A DNA stretch of 64,000 bases from Lachnospiraceae bacterium. GTDB lineage: Bacteria; Bacillota; Clostridia; Lachnospirales; Lachnospiraceae. Under the pieces are notes generated by a model that was not told where the DNA came from, ran no database searches, and saw only the letters and a list, made by a program, of their open reading frames with translations. Of the stretch, positions 23,806 through 32,679 are shown one piece after another. How positions within the stretch are numbered: position 1 is the stretch's first letter; every line of letters begins with the position of its first letter. Made by a program: the position numbers and the translations under genes. The stretch lies in NCBI GenBank assembly GCA_910575255.1, contig CAJTEM010000023.1, forward strand, positions 1 through 64,000, read 5' to 3'.

Positions 23806-26130
23806 TTAACTAAATGACGCTTCTTCTGTTACAACCGGGAATCCGATACGCGCCTTGTACAGATCCCCGTCTACAAGAATTTCAAAGCTTCCGCCCTGTA
23901 ATTTCGTCAGGCTTTGGGCAATGGATAAGCCCAGGCCGCTTCCTTCTGTGGTACGGGATACGTCTCCTCTCACAAAGCGTTCCGTGAGATCTTCAGAGCT
24001 GACATTGAGAGGATGCTCGGAAACATTCTTAATGGTGAAGTAGGCATAGCCGTTCTCGCAGGCAATCTCGGCAAATACGCGGCTGCGTTCCATGGCATAT
24101 TTGAACGCGTTATTGTACAGATTCTCCAATATCCGCCACAGATGTCTTCCGTCGGCAAGGATCATAATACTCTGGCCAGGCAGGTCAGATACCAGTTCGA
24201 GGTTCCTCTCGGCAAATTTCTCTTCAAATTCTCCGTTGGTCTGCCAGATCATTTCAACCAGATCCAGGCGGGCCATTTCCAGCTTCAGGGTGCCGGAACT
24301 GGCCTTGGAGGCTTCCAGCAGATCCTCAGTCAATGTTTTCAGCCGCTGCGACTTTTGATCCAGAACATTTAAGTATTCCCGAACCTTCTCATTTTGCAGA
24401 TGCTCACGCTTGATCAGATCCACATAGTTGATAATGGAGGTCAGGGGAGTCTTGAGGTCATGAGAGACATTGGTGATCAAATCAGCCTTCAGCCGTTCGC
24501 TTTTGACCTTTTCCTGCAAGGCGCGCTCCAGGCCGGTGCCGATCTGGTTGATCTCACAGGCAATGTTTAATTCTTTTCCGGAAAGGCCGTCCAGCTCCAT
24601 CTGATAAGAGGTATCGCCGCCGGCAATCCGTGAGATAGCATCTGCGATTTTATCCTCCTGCAGGGAGGATAAAAACATCTTTCGGAAGGTTTGATAATCA
24701 ATCACCAGCAAAGCCACGAGCAGAGACATGGCAAGGAGATAGTGCTGATATCCGCAGGCAAGCAGAGTCAAACCAGTACCAGCAATCTGCATCAGCACAA
24801 AGGCCGAGAACAGACAGAACAGGCGATGGCTGAAGGAGCGGTGAATAAAATACTGATCAACTGTCTGCAAAATATGATGAAGCAGGCTGTTTGCCCATAA
24901 TTGCCGGCATTTGAAGCGACGAAGCAGGCTGAAGGAGGCGATTACACAGCATCCATAGATGATAACTGCCATCAACATGCGTTCGGCATAATCCCAGGAG
25001 CTCTTGGCAACGAGCAAATGAAGAATCCGATAGCCGATTTTTTCACCTAAAAACATGGCAAACATGGTAAAGACAGCAGCCAGGATAACAAAAAGCTCTG
25101 TGTAGATCATATCTATACTGCACAGAGAAGGGGCTGCGCTTTTTTTTGTCTGGTAGCCGGACATCAGGATAAGAGTAAGAAGGGTGACCAGACAGCCGGT
25201 CAGACCGACCGCCAGTGCCATAAGGCTTTCCAGAAAACGACCGCGCAGATGCATATAATTCGTTGCATATTCTGCATAAATATCATCGTTTGGATACTGA
25301 GTGTCCACGGCTGCCAGAATATAGTAATATCCGGCGTCGTAAAAATTGTTCTTCTCCATGGAGGAGGTCAGGTTGTCCGGAATCTCAGACAGATTGCTTT
25401 GAACAACAATGGAATCGCTGTCCAGATAGCAGAATCGCCCGAGCTGCATGAGCTGTTCGGTGGATAGATGACTTGCATTGGTGTAGATCTGCAGATTGTC
25501 GGGATCTTCCTCTTCCAAAGAGTCCGGACTATCCGTGTAGAGAATCCGAAAATACAGGTTGGAAGGATTGACAATCATCCGATAGTGAACCTTATAATAC
25601 GCGCCCAGGCAATTGAGAACTTCCCTTGAGAGCTCCAGAAGGGAGGTATAGGCATCTCCGGGTTCTGTGATCTGCTGGTCTGTGAGATAAGCCCGCCAGT
25701 TGATCCGGCAGTCCTTGGCTGTAGCAGCATTATCATAGACCAGAAGGTCATTTACCACATCAAAATCGCTGTTCAGATAAAAGCCCTGGCTTCTGGCGTA
25801 GCGGAGAACCTCCTCCAGAGTATAGATAATCTCCGGCCCGTCATTTCTGGTGATCGAAAACATCTGGCTGGAGAGATCCAGAACCCCGTCATCCTCAAAA
25901 ACATCCCGATAAGAGACATATCGAAAAATGCTGTTCAAGTCCTGCTGAAACTGTTCCGTAAACTGTGGGGAATCCTCATAGCTGCGGTCCTTCAGCCAGG
26001 AAAGGCCGGATCCGTATTCATTGCTCAGATACATGACACTGAAGCTTCCAATGATGAGGGAGAGGAAGAGCAGGTGCAGCAGGACAGCAAAATTCTTTTT
26101 AATTTGCAGGGAATAGTCTTTCAGCTTCAT
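23806..26130 (-). CDS. Membrane sensor histidine kinase
   Basis: A 774-residue kinase. It has a first transmembrane helix near residues 15-35, an extracytoplasmic sensor of about 260 residues, then several membrane helices (about 300-500), a linker, and the kinase core: H-box NVSHDLKTPLTSI (His about 556), N-box NLYNNAFKYA, and G-boxes RGDVSR and GSGLGLSIAQ. The multi-helix membrane portion is larger than in typical two-helix sensors. The response regulator gene lies just upstream (8-bp gap), so the two form an operon. The signal is unknown. Confidence 0.93.
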   Translation of the reverse strand: MKLKDYSLQIKKNFAVLLHLLFLSLIIGSFSVMYLSNEYGSGLSWLKDRSYEDSPQFTEQFQQDLNSIFRYVSYRDVFEDDGVLDLSSQMFSITRNDGPEIIYTLEEVLRYARSQGFYLNSDFDVVNDLLVYDNAATAKDCRINWRAYLTDQQITEPGDAYTSLLELSREVLNCLGAYYKVHYRMIVNPSNLYFRILYTDSPDSLEEEDPDNLQIYTNASHLSTEQLMQLGRFCYLDSDSIVVQSNLSEIPDNLTSSMEKNNFYDAGYYYILAAVDTQYPNDDIYAEYATNYMHLRGRFLESLMALAVGLTGCLVTLLTLILMSGYQTKKSAAPSLCSIDMIYTELFVILAAVFTMFAMFLGEKIGYRILHLLVAKSSWDYAERMLMAVIIYGCCVIASFSLLRRFKCRQLWANSLLHHILQTVDQYFIHRSFSHRLFCLFSAFVLMQIAGTGLTLLACGYQHYLLAMSLLVALLVIDYQTFRKMFLSSLQEDKIADAISRIAGGDTSYQMELDGLSGKELNIACEINQIGTGLERALQEKVKSERLKADLITNVSHDLKTPLTSIINYVDLIKREHLQNEKVREYLNVLDQKSQRLKTLTEDLLEASKASSGTLKLEMARLDLVEMIWQTNGEFEEKFAERNLELVSDLPGQSIMILADGRHLWRILENLYNNAFKYAMERSRVFAEIACENGYAYFTIKNVSEHPLNVSSEDLTERFVRGDVSRTTEGSGLGLSIAQSLTKLQGGSFEILVDGDLYKARIGFPVVTEEASFS

Positions 26131-26138
26131 GGCGGCAC

Positions 26139-26834
26139 CTATTGCTTTTCGATCTTATAGCCGACACCCCAGACTACCTTAAGATAGCGAGGCTCTCGTG
26201 GATTGATCTCGATCTTCTCCCGGATGTGACGGATGTGTACAGCTACTGTATTGTCGGCGCCGATGGCTTCCTCATTCCAGATCTGTTCATAAATCTCATC
26301 AATGGAGAAAACCTTGCCGGCATTCTTAACCAGAAGCAGAAGAATATTGTATTCAATAGGAGTCAGTTTGATCAGGCTGTCATCGACAAAAACTTCTTTG
26401 GTGTCATCATTGATGGCAAGTCCTCCACATTTGAAAATCTGATCGCTGCTTTGCTGGCTCATGTTACCCAGCTGGGTGTAGCGGCGCAGCTGGGACTTGA
26501 CCCGTGCCACCAGCTCCAGGGGACTGAAGGGCTTGGAAAGATAGTCATCGGCGCCGATATTGAGTCCTAAGATTTTATCGGTATCTTCGGACTTGGCAGA
26601 GAGAATAATGATGGGAATGCTGCTGGTCTCCCGAACCTTCAGGGTTGTGCGGATCCCGTCAAGCCCGGGCATCATCACATCCACGATCATAAGATCCGCC
26701 GGCTGCTTTTCAAGTATTTCCAGGGCTTCATAGCCATCATAGGCCTTGATTACCTGGAAGCCTTCTCCGGTCAGATATATATCAATCGCATCCACGATCT
26801 GTTTATCGTCATCGCACACTAATATGGTCTGCAT
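26139..26834 (-). CDS. OmpR/PhoB-type response regulator
   Basis: About 231 residues: an N-terminal receiver domain (VCDDDKQIVDAI, phosphoacceptor Asp in LMIVDVMMPGLDGI at about residue 53, Lys in YLSKPFSP) and a C-terminal winged helix (LTPIEYNILLLLVKNAGKVF, TVAVHIRHIREKIE). It pairs with the adjacent kinase. I chose ATG 26834, 8 bases after AAGGAG; a GTG 9 bases earlier overlaps that site. Confidence 0.95.
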   Translation of the reverse strand: MQTILVCDDDKQIVDAIDIYLTGEGFQVIKAYDGYEALEILEKQPADLMIVDVMMPGLDGIRTTLKVRETSSIPIIILSAKSEDTDKILGLNIGADDYLSKPFSPLELVARVKSQLRRYTQLGNMSQQSSDQIFKCGGLAINDDTKEVFVDDSLIKLTPIEYNILLLLVKNAGKVFSIDEIYEQIWNEEAIGADNTVAVHIRHIREKIEINPREPRYLKVVWGVGYKIEKQ

Positions 26835-26892
26835 AGTCTTCACTCCTTCTTGTCAGTATGTCTTGTTTACAGCTTATGGAAATAGTATACAA

Positions 26893-26926
26893 CAAAAAAG
26901 ACCTCGCCGCAATCGGCAAGGCCTCC
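26893..26926 (-). terminator. Terminator of the kinase-like (APH) gene
   Basis: On the minus strand, GGCCTTGCCG and CGGCGAGGTC form a stem, followed by TTTTTTG. It separates the APH-type gene from the two-component operon. Confidence 0.85.
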
Positions 26927-26944
26927 TTTGTGAAAAAAATCGAC

Positions 26945-27697
26945 TTATTGGTAATCACAGATATCCACCCATTTGTGAAGCAGTTCGGCTTCCTCAGGGC
27001 GGTGCTTGGTCAGCTGTGCGGCAGCTACCAGGGGCAGCCACTGCTGTACATAACGCCGGTCGGTGTCTGTCTTTTCGCAGAACAGTTCCATGTACTTGTC
27101 TGCTCTTGCCTGATCTTCCAGACACAGAAGCAGATAGGTACGGGCGGCATCTGCACTGGCATTGCCCTGAGTTGCATGAACCCAGTCCAGGACATACATG
27201 GTACCATCATTGGTTACGATGATATTGCTGGGCTGGAAATCACCATGACACAGCTTCACATGCTTGGGCATGCCGTCCAGTCTTGTCAGGAGGTCATAAC
27301 GATTGACAGAGTTTAATCCTTCCGCGTCAGAAATCTGCCGGATCATCTTGTCTTTCAGCTTGTTCAGTAAGGGGCAGACCTTGGAATGAATTGTCAACTG
27401 CAGGTCAACCATCTGCTCCATGTACTCATCCAGCTTGTCAGGATTCTCATCCATCAGCTGTTTAAGGGTTTTGCCGTCAATAAAGTCTTTGGTAATGGAC
27501 CAGCAGCCGTCTTCGTCAACGGAAACTGCCAGGGTGGCAGGAATATTGATTCCGCCGATCTCTTCGATCCGGGCGCTGATCAGGGCTTCGTTCAATACTT
27601 CTGCTTTGGGGAATCCTGTACAGAAGGATTTGATTGCCTTGTCACCGTCACGGTAAACGCTTTTGGTCGCATTTTTGGATATTAACTCTCTTGCCAT
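26945..27697 (-). CDS. APH-fold small-molecule kinase (TIGR02172-like)
   Basis: A 250-residue aminoglycoside-phosphotransferase/choline-kinase-fold protein. The Brenner motif is KLCHGDFQPSNIIV (catalytic Asp), followed by MYVLDWVHATQG where the DxD/DFG-type Asp is expected. The N-lobe Lys is probably in DKAIKSFC. It phosphorylates an unknown small molecule or protein; resistance is not implied, as this subfamily is widespread in gut Clostridia. ATG 27697 follows GAAGGAGCG. It is monocistronic, with its own terminator. Confidence 0.85.
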   Translation of the reverse strand: MARELISKNATKSVYRDGDKAIKSFCTGFPKAEVLNEALISARIEEIGGINIPATLAVSVDEDGCWSITKDFIDGKTLKQLMDENPDKLDEYMEQMVDLQLTIHSKVCPLLNKLKDKMIRQISDAEGLNSVNRYDLLTRLDGMPKHVKLCHGDFQPSNIIVTNDGTMYVLDWVHATQGNASADAARTYLLLCLEDQARADKYMELFCEKTDTDRRYVQQWLPLVAAAQLTKHRPEEAELLHKWVDICDYQ

Positions 27698-27861
27698 ACA
27701 TAACGCTCCTTCCTTTTTAGTTACTGATAAAACCAATGGCCGATCAACTTTATTCTACTACAAACCGGCAAGAATGTCACTCATTTTTTTGATAAATTTT
27801 TAACAAAATCTTGCCCTGCAATTGTGCTATTTATAAAGCAGCAGTTATCAGAAGATAAAAC

Positions 27862-29781
27862 TTAAGTAAATCGCAGAATTGCCGTTCCGTAAGCGGAGAG
27901 CGGAAGGCTGATCGAATAGGGCTGAGCGTCGCATTCCTGCTTGGAGGCGCGTATGACCGGAGGCTTTTCAGATGCCTGATACATGCCATGCTTATTGTCC
28001 AGAAGCAGGGTGTAGCTGCCTTTTTTGGGAACACCCAGACGGTAGTCAGGACGCTCCACTGGCGTAAAGTTGCATACAAAGAGCAGATTCTTTTTGTGGT
28101 CTTTGGAACGGCGCATGAAGCTGAAGATACTACGGTCTCCGTCATTTGCATTGATCCACTGGAAACCGTCCCAATCCTCATCCGATTCGTACATGGCCGG
28201 ATATTTCTGGTAAATGTGCAGCAGGTCGCGGACATAATTCTGAAGATTTTTGTGCTCTTCCTCTTCCGTCAGATACCAGTCCAGACTGACCTTTTCATCC
28301 CACTCATGAAGCTGACCGAAGTCCTGGCCCATGAACAGAAGCTTTTTGCCCGGATGACCGAACATAAAGGTGTAGCCTACCTTCAGATTAGCGAACTTGT
28401 CGGAAAAATATCCCGGCATCTTGTTAATCATGGAACATTTCAGGTGGACAACCTCATCATGGGAGAGGACCAGAATGAAGTTCTCGCTGGTAAAGTACGT
28501 CAGGCCAAAGGTCATCTTGTTGTGATTATATTTGCGGAAATAGGGATCCAGCTTCATGTATTCCAGGAAATCATGCATCCAGCCCATATTCCATTTGAAG
28601 GTGAAGCCCAGGCCATTATCCTTGGGATCGTGGGTAACAGATGGCCAGGCAGTGGATTCCTCGGCAATAATCATAGCGCCCTGCCCGCGTGTCTTGACAA
28701 TACTGTTCAGATGGCGGAAGAACTCGATTGCTTCCAGATTCTGATTGCCGCCATACTTGTTGGCCAGCCACTGGCCGTCCTTGCGTCCGTAATCAAGATA
28801 CAGCATGGAGGCGACAGCATCTACCCTTAATCCGTCCACATGAAATTCGCGAATCCAGTAGAGGGCGTTGGCAATCAGAAAGTTGGTGACTTCATGCTTT
28901 TCATAATCAAAAACCTTGGTACCCCAGTCAGGATGCTCACCCTTGCGGGAATCGGCATATTCGTAGAGAGGCTGTCCGTCAAAATCGGCAAGACCATGGG
29001 CATCCCGCGGGAAATGTGCCGGCACCCAGTCCAAAATGACACCAATATTTTTCTTATGAAGGTAATTGACAAAATACATGAATTCTTTGGGGGTGCCATA
29101 ACGGGAAGTAGGTGCATAATATCCAGTCACCTGGTAGCCCCACGATCCGTCAAAGGGATGCTCGGCAATACCCATCAGTTCAACATGGGTGTATCCCATA
29201 TTCTTTACATAGTCGGCTAACTCATGGGCCGCCTCTTTGTATGTATAGTAGCCCTCTTTCTCTGGCCGGTTTTTCTTTTTCCAGGAACCCAGATGCACTT
29301 CATAAATGCTCATGGGCGATTCTTCCGGGACTCGTTCCGTGCGTTTCTTCATCCAGGAGTCATCGCTCCATTTAAAACCGGAAAGATCATTGGTGATGGA
29401 TGCGGTTCCCGGACGGAATTCCGCGTAGGAGGCATAGGGATCTGCTTTAAAAAGAACCTTGCCTGCCTGGGTGGTGATGGCAAATTTGTAGAGTGCACCG
29501 GTGCTCAGATTCGGAACAAAGCATTCGTAGATGCCGGAAGTCTCAAGCACACGCATGGGGGTGGCTTCCGGATCCCAGTGGTTAAAATCTCCGACAACAT
29601 TGACAGCAGCAGCATGGGGCGCCCAGACAGCGAAATAAATCCCACTTTTGCCTTTGAGAGTAACGGGATGAGCGCCCAGCTTCTGGTAGATTTCGTAGTG
29701 AGTGCCATTGCCGAACAGATACCGATCCATCTCACTGATCATGCCGGTGTCTGTCTGTCTTTTGTTGCTTTTGCCTGCCAT
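27862..29781 (-). CDS. glgB: 1,4-alpha-glucan branching enzyme
   Basis: A 639-residue GH13 enzyme with an N-terminal CBM48 domain (YFAVWAPHAAAVNVVGDFNHW) and a catalytic barrel: LDWVPAHFPRD, nucleophile Asp in GLRVDAVASM, acid/base Glu in IIAEESTAWP, and LSHDEVVH with the transition-state Asp. It forms alpha-1,6 branches in glycogen. Where most GlgB proteins have HDEVVHGKxS, this one has HDEVVHLKCS, a change beside the active site. GGGAGG precedes ATG. It lies directly downstream (1-base gap) of another GH13 gene; no other glg genes are adjacent. Confidence 0.95.
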   Translation of the reverse strand: MAGKSNKRQTDTGMISEMDRYLFGNGTHYEIYQKLGAHPVTLKGKSGIYFAVWAPHAAAVNVVGDFNHWDPEATPMRVLETSGIYECFVPNLSTGALYKFAITTQAGKVLFKADPYASYAEFRPGTASITNDLSGFKWSDDSWMKKRTERVPEESPMSIYEVHLGSWKKKNRPEKEGYYTYKEAAHELADYVKNMGYTHVELMGIAEHPFDGSWGYQVTGYYAPTSRYGTPKEFMYFVNYLHKKNIGVILDWVPAHFPRDAHGLADFDGQPLYEYADSRKGEHPDWGTKVFDYEKHEVTNFLIANALYWIREFHVDGLRVDAVASMLYLDYGRKDGQWLANKYGGNQNLEAIEFFRHLNSIVKTRGQGAMIIAEESTAWPSVTHDPKDNGLGFTFKWNMGWMHDFLEYMKLDPYFRKYNHNKMTFGLTYFTSENFILVLSHDEVVHLKCSMINKMPGYFSDKFANLKVGYTFMFGHPGKKLLFMGQDFGQLHEWDEKVSLDWYLTEEEEHKNLQNYVRDLLHIYQKYPAMYESDEDWDGFQWINANDGDRSIFSFMRRSKDHKKNLLFVCNFTPVERPDYRLGVPKKGSYTLLLDNKHGMYQASEKPPVIRASKQECDAQPYSISLPLSAYGTAILRFT

Positions 29782-29782
29782 A

Positions 29783-31126
29783 TTATTGATCCTCCCTGAT
29801 TTTCAGAACAACCCCTTCGTTGCCCGATAGTGTAATGGAAAGTTTGCCGTCCTTGATGGGAATGATGGAATCGTCCATCAGATTTATTGCAGAAGCAGCT
29901 GCAACCGGGACGGATATCGTCAGAGGTGCAGGCTGATCGTCATTGTTGGCAGCAGTAAGGATCACAGAAGACTTTGCATGGCGGGCAAAGGCATACTGCC
30001 GATTGGTCAGTAGCAACTCCTGATAGCGCCCGCCGGCAAATTCCGGCTGGCTGGCATGGATATGTGCCAGAATCGTAATGAAGTCGGTCAACTTACTGTG
30101 AAGCTTTTGACTGTCAGCCATGGCGATCTGGGGACGAAGCTCCACATCGCTGTAATTGGTGCGCATCCCTTCTATCTCCCATTCTCCGCCGTAATAGATG
30201 GAGGGAATGCCAGGTAAGGTGAATAAAAGGAGGTAAGCCAGAGGCAGGTGCTCTTTCTTTTTTAACTTGCTGGCAATTCGGTTCTCGTCGTGATTGTCCA
30301 CAAAAGTATAGAGCCTGGTGCCAATCGCCTCCAGGCGCCGCACATTGTGGGCAATCTCAAAGAAATTATGATCATTCAGTCCGGAATATAAGCTCTTATG
30401 TAGCTCATAGTTGGTGACAGAATGGAGCATCTCTTCATTGACCCAGCGGGAATAATCGCCGTGGATTACCTCACCCATCAGCCAGAAATCCTCTTTCATG
30501 CTGCCGGTCTGCAGCCGGAGTTCCTTCATAAATTGAAAATCCAGTACATTGGCACAATCCAAGCGGATTCCATCAATATCAAATTCATCGATCCAGAAGC
30601 GGATCACGTCAAACAGATATTGTCTTACCTGTGGATTCTGGAGATTCAGGCAGGGAAGCTCAAAATGATTCTGCCAGGCTTCATAGCCAAAAGAATCTCC
30701 CAGGGGACTCTGCCAGTCAAAGCTGACCCCCTTATACCAGCTGGTATAGGGAGAATCCCATCGGTTCTGCTGAATATCCCGGAAGGCGAAAAACTCGCGG
30801 CCGGTGTGGTTGAATACGCCGTCCACAACCACGCGGATGTCAGATTCGTGGCATAATTGTACAAAGTGGGCAAAGTCAGCATTGGTTCCCAGTCGTCGAT
30901 CCACCAGCTTGTAATCGCGGGTGTCGTAGCCGTGAGAAGAGGATTCGAAGAGAGGGCCGATATAGAGTGCGTTACAGCTCAGCTTCTTCATATGGGGTAC
31001 CCAGAGATTAAGCTCGTCAAAACGGCAGGAAGCAGTATCCTCAGATAGCGGATTCTCTTTGGGTGCGCCGGTCATGCCCAGCGGATACATGTGGTAAAAT
31101 ACGGCCTTTTCGTACCAAGTGCTCAT
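29783..31126 (-). CDS. GH13 alpha-amylase-family enzyme (cyclomaltodextrinase/neopullulanase-like)
   Basis: A 447-residue cytoplasmic GH13 protein. The conserved regions are DGVFNHTG, GIRLDCANVLD (nucleophile Asp), FWLMGEVIHGDYS (acid/base Glu) and FVDNHDENRI. It starts directly with the barrel (MSTWYEKAVFYHMYPLG) and lacks the extra N-terminal domain of most cyclomaltodextrinases, so it is compact. It probably hydrolyses or remodels maltodextrins alongside GlgB. ATG 31126 follows GGAGG. Same operon as glgB. Confidence 0.9.
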   Translation of the reverse strand: MSTWYEKAVFYHMYPLGMTGAPKENPLSEDTASCRFDELNLWVPHMKKLSCNALYIGPLFESSSHGYDTRDYKLVDRRLGTNADFAHFVQLCHESDIRVVVDGVFNHTGREFFAFRDIQQNRWDSPYTSWYKGVSFDWQSPLGDSFGYEAWQNHFELPCLNLQNPQVRQYLFDVIRFWIDEFDIDGIRLDCANVLDFQFMKELRLQTGSMKEDFWLMGEVIHGDYSRWVNEEMLHSVTNYELHKSLYSGLNDHNFFEIAHNVRRLEAIGTRLYTFVDNHDENRIASKLKKKEHLPLAYLLLFTLPGIPSIYYGGEWEIEGMRTNYSDVELRPQIAMADSQKLHSKLTDFITILAHIHASQPEFAGGRYQELLLTNRQYAFARHAKSSVILTAANNDDQPAPLTISVPVAAASAINLMDDSIIPIKDGKLSITLSGNEGVVLKIREDQ

Positions 31127-31161
31127 TGATGTAGTCCTCCTGATGTGATACAAATAATAAA

Positions 31162-31386
31162 TCAGAGCTCTTCCATTAGTTTGAAGCGCCTGAGCAGAAA
31201 CTGATATCGGAGCTGAGCCGCTTTTAATTCATAAATATAACAGTCGATCAGTGTCGGATCCACTACCTGTTCGAAGTGATTCCGGGCTGATTCGATCGTG
31301 TTCCTAGTACGGTCGATTTCCTCGATCAGTTCCTGATTTTCCGGCGGCTGTGACTGGCGTCGCCGGGATAAAAGTCCTGTTTTCAT
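31162..31386 (-). CDS. DUF2508 (YaaL-like) protein
   Basis: Encodes 74 residues, mostly helical and charged, with the DUF2508 pattern EEIDRTRNTIESARNHFEQV then DPTLIDCYIYELKAAQLRYQFLL. The function is unknown. ATG 31386 (MKTGLLSRR) has AGGAG at good spacing; an earlier in-frame ATG at 31428 has none. It lies upstream of the GH13/glgB pair and is probably co-transcribed. Confidence 0.8.
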   Translation of the reverse strand: MKTGLLSRRRQSQPPENQELIEEIDRTRNTIESARNHFEQVVDPTLIDCYIYELKAAQLRYQFLLRRFKLMEEL

Positions 31387-31498
31387 AACTTCCATCTCCT
31401 GTTCTGTGAATCTGGATGACATTGACATCCGATATAATCATAGTATTTTCCGGAAATGGAAAGTTATGCAGGGGTTGTGAAAAAATGTCACCGGCCGG

Positions 31499-31849
31499 TT
31501 ATTCCGGAGACATAGTCTCTTCCACCATGTAGCCCAGCCTCATCAACCGCTGTGTTCCCTCGTGAAGAGTCAGACGGTAATAGTTAGAGGTGCCAGATTC
31601 ACGGACCTGTACCAGTCCGGAATCTTTCAGAATCTTCAGATGGTGGGAGATGGCAGGTCGGGAGAGTTTGACCTGGCGTGTGATTTCATTGACATTCAGG
31701 CCATTCTTATTGCCGTTTTGGGCGGCGTGGCTTAAAACCTCAATGATACTCAGGCGCATCTCATCACCCAGCGCAATAAACAGCGGCATACATTCGTGAA
31801 AGTGTGTTTTCAGTCGGTCGCCGGTGGTTGGGTTTTCGCAGTCTGCCAT
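31499..31849 (-). CDS. ArsR family transcriptional regulator
   Basis: A 116-residue winged-helix repressor: FIALGDEMRLSIIEVL, the recognition helix LSRPAISHHLKILKDSGLVQVRE and the wing SNYYRLTL. No Cys-rich metal site is visible in the alpha-3 helix (no CxC), so it probably does not sense heavy metals through the classic site. AAGGAGG precedes the ATG. An operator-like palindrome lies between its promoter and start, so it represses itself; other targets are not evident. Confidence 0.9.
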   Translation of the reverse strand: MADCENPTTGDRLKTHFHECMPLFIALGDEMRLSIIEVLSHAAQNGNKNGLNVNEITRQVKLSRPAISHHLKILKDSGLVQVRESGTSNYYRLTLHEGTQRLMRLGYMVEETMSPE

Positions 31850-31863
31850 GGGAAACCTCCTTG

Positions 31864-31915
31864 GTTTAAAAATTTAAACTGAAATTATTCTATCACTAAA
31901 TTCGGATATCGTCAA
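31864..31915 (-). promoter_or_regulatory. Promoter and operator of the ArsR gene
   Basis: On the minus strand, TTGACG (31910-31915) and TAGAAT (31887-31892) are 17 bases apart. Downstream of the -10 is the perfect palindrome GTTTAAAAATTTAAAC (31864-31879), placed at the expected transcription start. Confidence 0.65.
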
Positions 31916-31986
31916 CTAAAAACAGAGGGAAAACGGCAGAATTTCCGATACATTGCATAAAAGATTCATAAATTCAAAAAAAGCTA

Positions 31987-32015
31987 TTGACAGATAGAGA
32001 GAAAATGTGCATAAT
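31987..32015 (+). promoter_or_regulatory. Promoter of the Tad pilus operon
   Basis: A consensus TTGACA (31987-31992), 17 bases, then CATAAT (32010-32015). It predicts a transcript start near 32022 and a leader of about 100 nt. No other good promoter was seen before the first pilus gene. Confidence 0.7.
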
Positions 32016-32021
32016 AAAGCC

Positions 32022-32120
32022 CATCAGCACCTGTTCGAGGTGCAAAGTCATAATCAGAGAATCGCAAAGCCGTATCGGCAGAGAATTCAGCTTTGATTAT
32101 CATGGATCGTTAACAGGAAA
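32022..32120 (+). other. Structured 5' leader of the pilus operon
   Basis: It contains the perfect hairpin GCACCT-GTTCG-AGGTGC, then ATAATCA/TGATTAT and CAAAGC/GCTTTG that could pair in competing ways around GCCGTATCGGC. This is more structure than expected by chance in a short leader. The piece CGCAAAGCC resembles the conserved core of c-di-GMP-I riboswitches, but the rest of that consensus is not evident, so I leave the class open. Confidence 0.4.
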
Positions 32121-32125
32121 GGAGG

Positions 32126-32644
32126 GTGAAGGCAGTAAGGACAGGATTATTATGCCTGGTTCTTGCCGGGGCAGCCTGGATGGATGCCTGGGAGAAAAGG
32201 GTACCGAACCGATGGCTGCTTGTCGGAGCAGCGGCCGGGATTTGTTGCCGGGGAAAGGAATTTTTTCCGCCAGCCGGGATGGTTCTGCTCATGACATTTC
32301 TGTTGTTTCGTCTGCGTATGATCGGAGCAGGCGACGGGAAGCTGATGGCAATGATGGCAGGATATCTGGGCATGGAAGCCGGGATGGAAGCGATCTTTTC
32401 CGGATTGCTGGTGGGAGCCTTATGGTCGCTGTGCCGTCTTTGGAACAGCAATTGTCTGAAGGCACGTCTTATTTATCTGAGCGCATATTTCATGCGAATG
32501 TTTCAGACAGGAAGAATGGAAAGCTATGGCGGGGATCTGCGAAAGGATCCGTCCTGTACGATACCGCTGGCAGTATGCATGGCAGCAGGGACGTATCTGT
32601 ATCTGATGGTTTCCGGGGCGGCTGCGGTATGGTCCGGCAGATGA
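32126..32644 (+). CDS. Prepilin peptidase, A24 family (first copy)
   Basis: A 172-residue membrane protein with about five hydrophobic helices. The two catalytic Asp sites are in WMDAWEKRVPNRW (first) and GAGDGK (second, the GxGD motif). It should cleave leader peptides of Flp-type pilins. The start is uncertain: GTG 32126 immediately follows AAAGGAGG, and no other start codon exists upstream before a stop. It opens the pilus operon and overlaps the next gene region. Confidence 0.87.
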   Translation: MKAVRTGLLCLVLAGAAWMDAWEKRVPNRWLLVGAAAGICCRGKEFFPPAGMVLLMTFLLFRLRMIGAGDGKLMAMMAGYLGMEAGMEAIFSGLLVGALWSLCRLWNSNCLKARLIYLSAYFMRMFQTGRMESYGGDLRKDPSCTIPLAVCMAAGTYLYLMVSGAAAVWSGR

Positions 32645-32679
32645 CGGAAGAACCTGACATGGCAGGGAAAGGGGGATTT

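Noticed and set aside
26945-27697. Aminoglycoside resistance gene
   Set aside because: The kinase fold is shared by many small-molecule kinases and nothing in the sequence or context points to resistance.
32022-32120. c-di-GMP-I riboswitch
   Set aside because: Only a short part of the conserved core is present; the GNRA-loop hairpin and the 3' AGC-GGGUUACC strand are not visible. Kept as an unclassified structured leader.
31987-32640. Long open frame continuing upstream of the TadZ/CpaE-like gene
   Set aside because: It starts on the -35 box of a consensus promoter and overlaps the prepilin peptidase gene, which shows clear A24 motifs in another frame.
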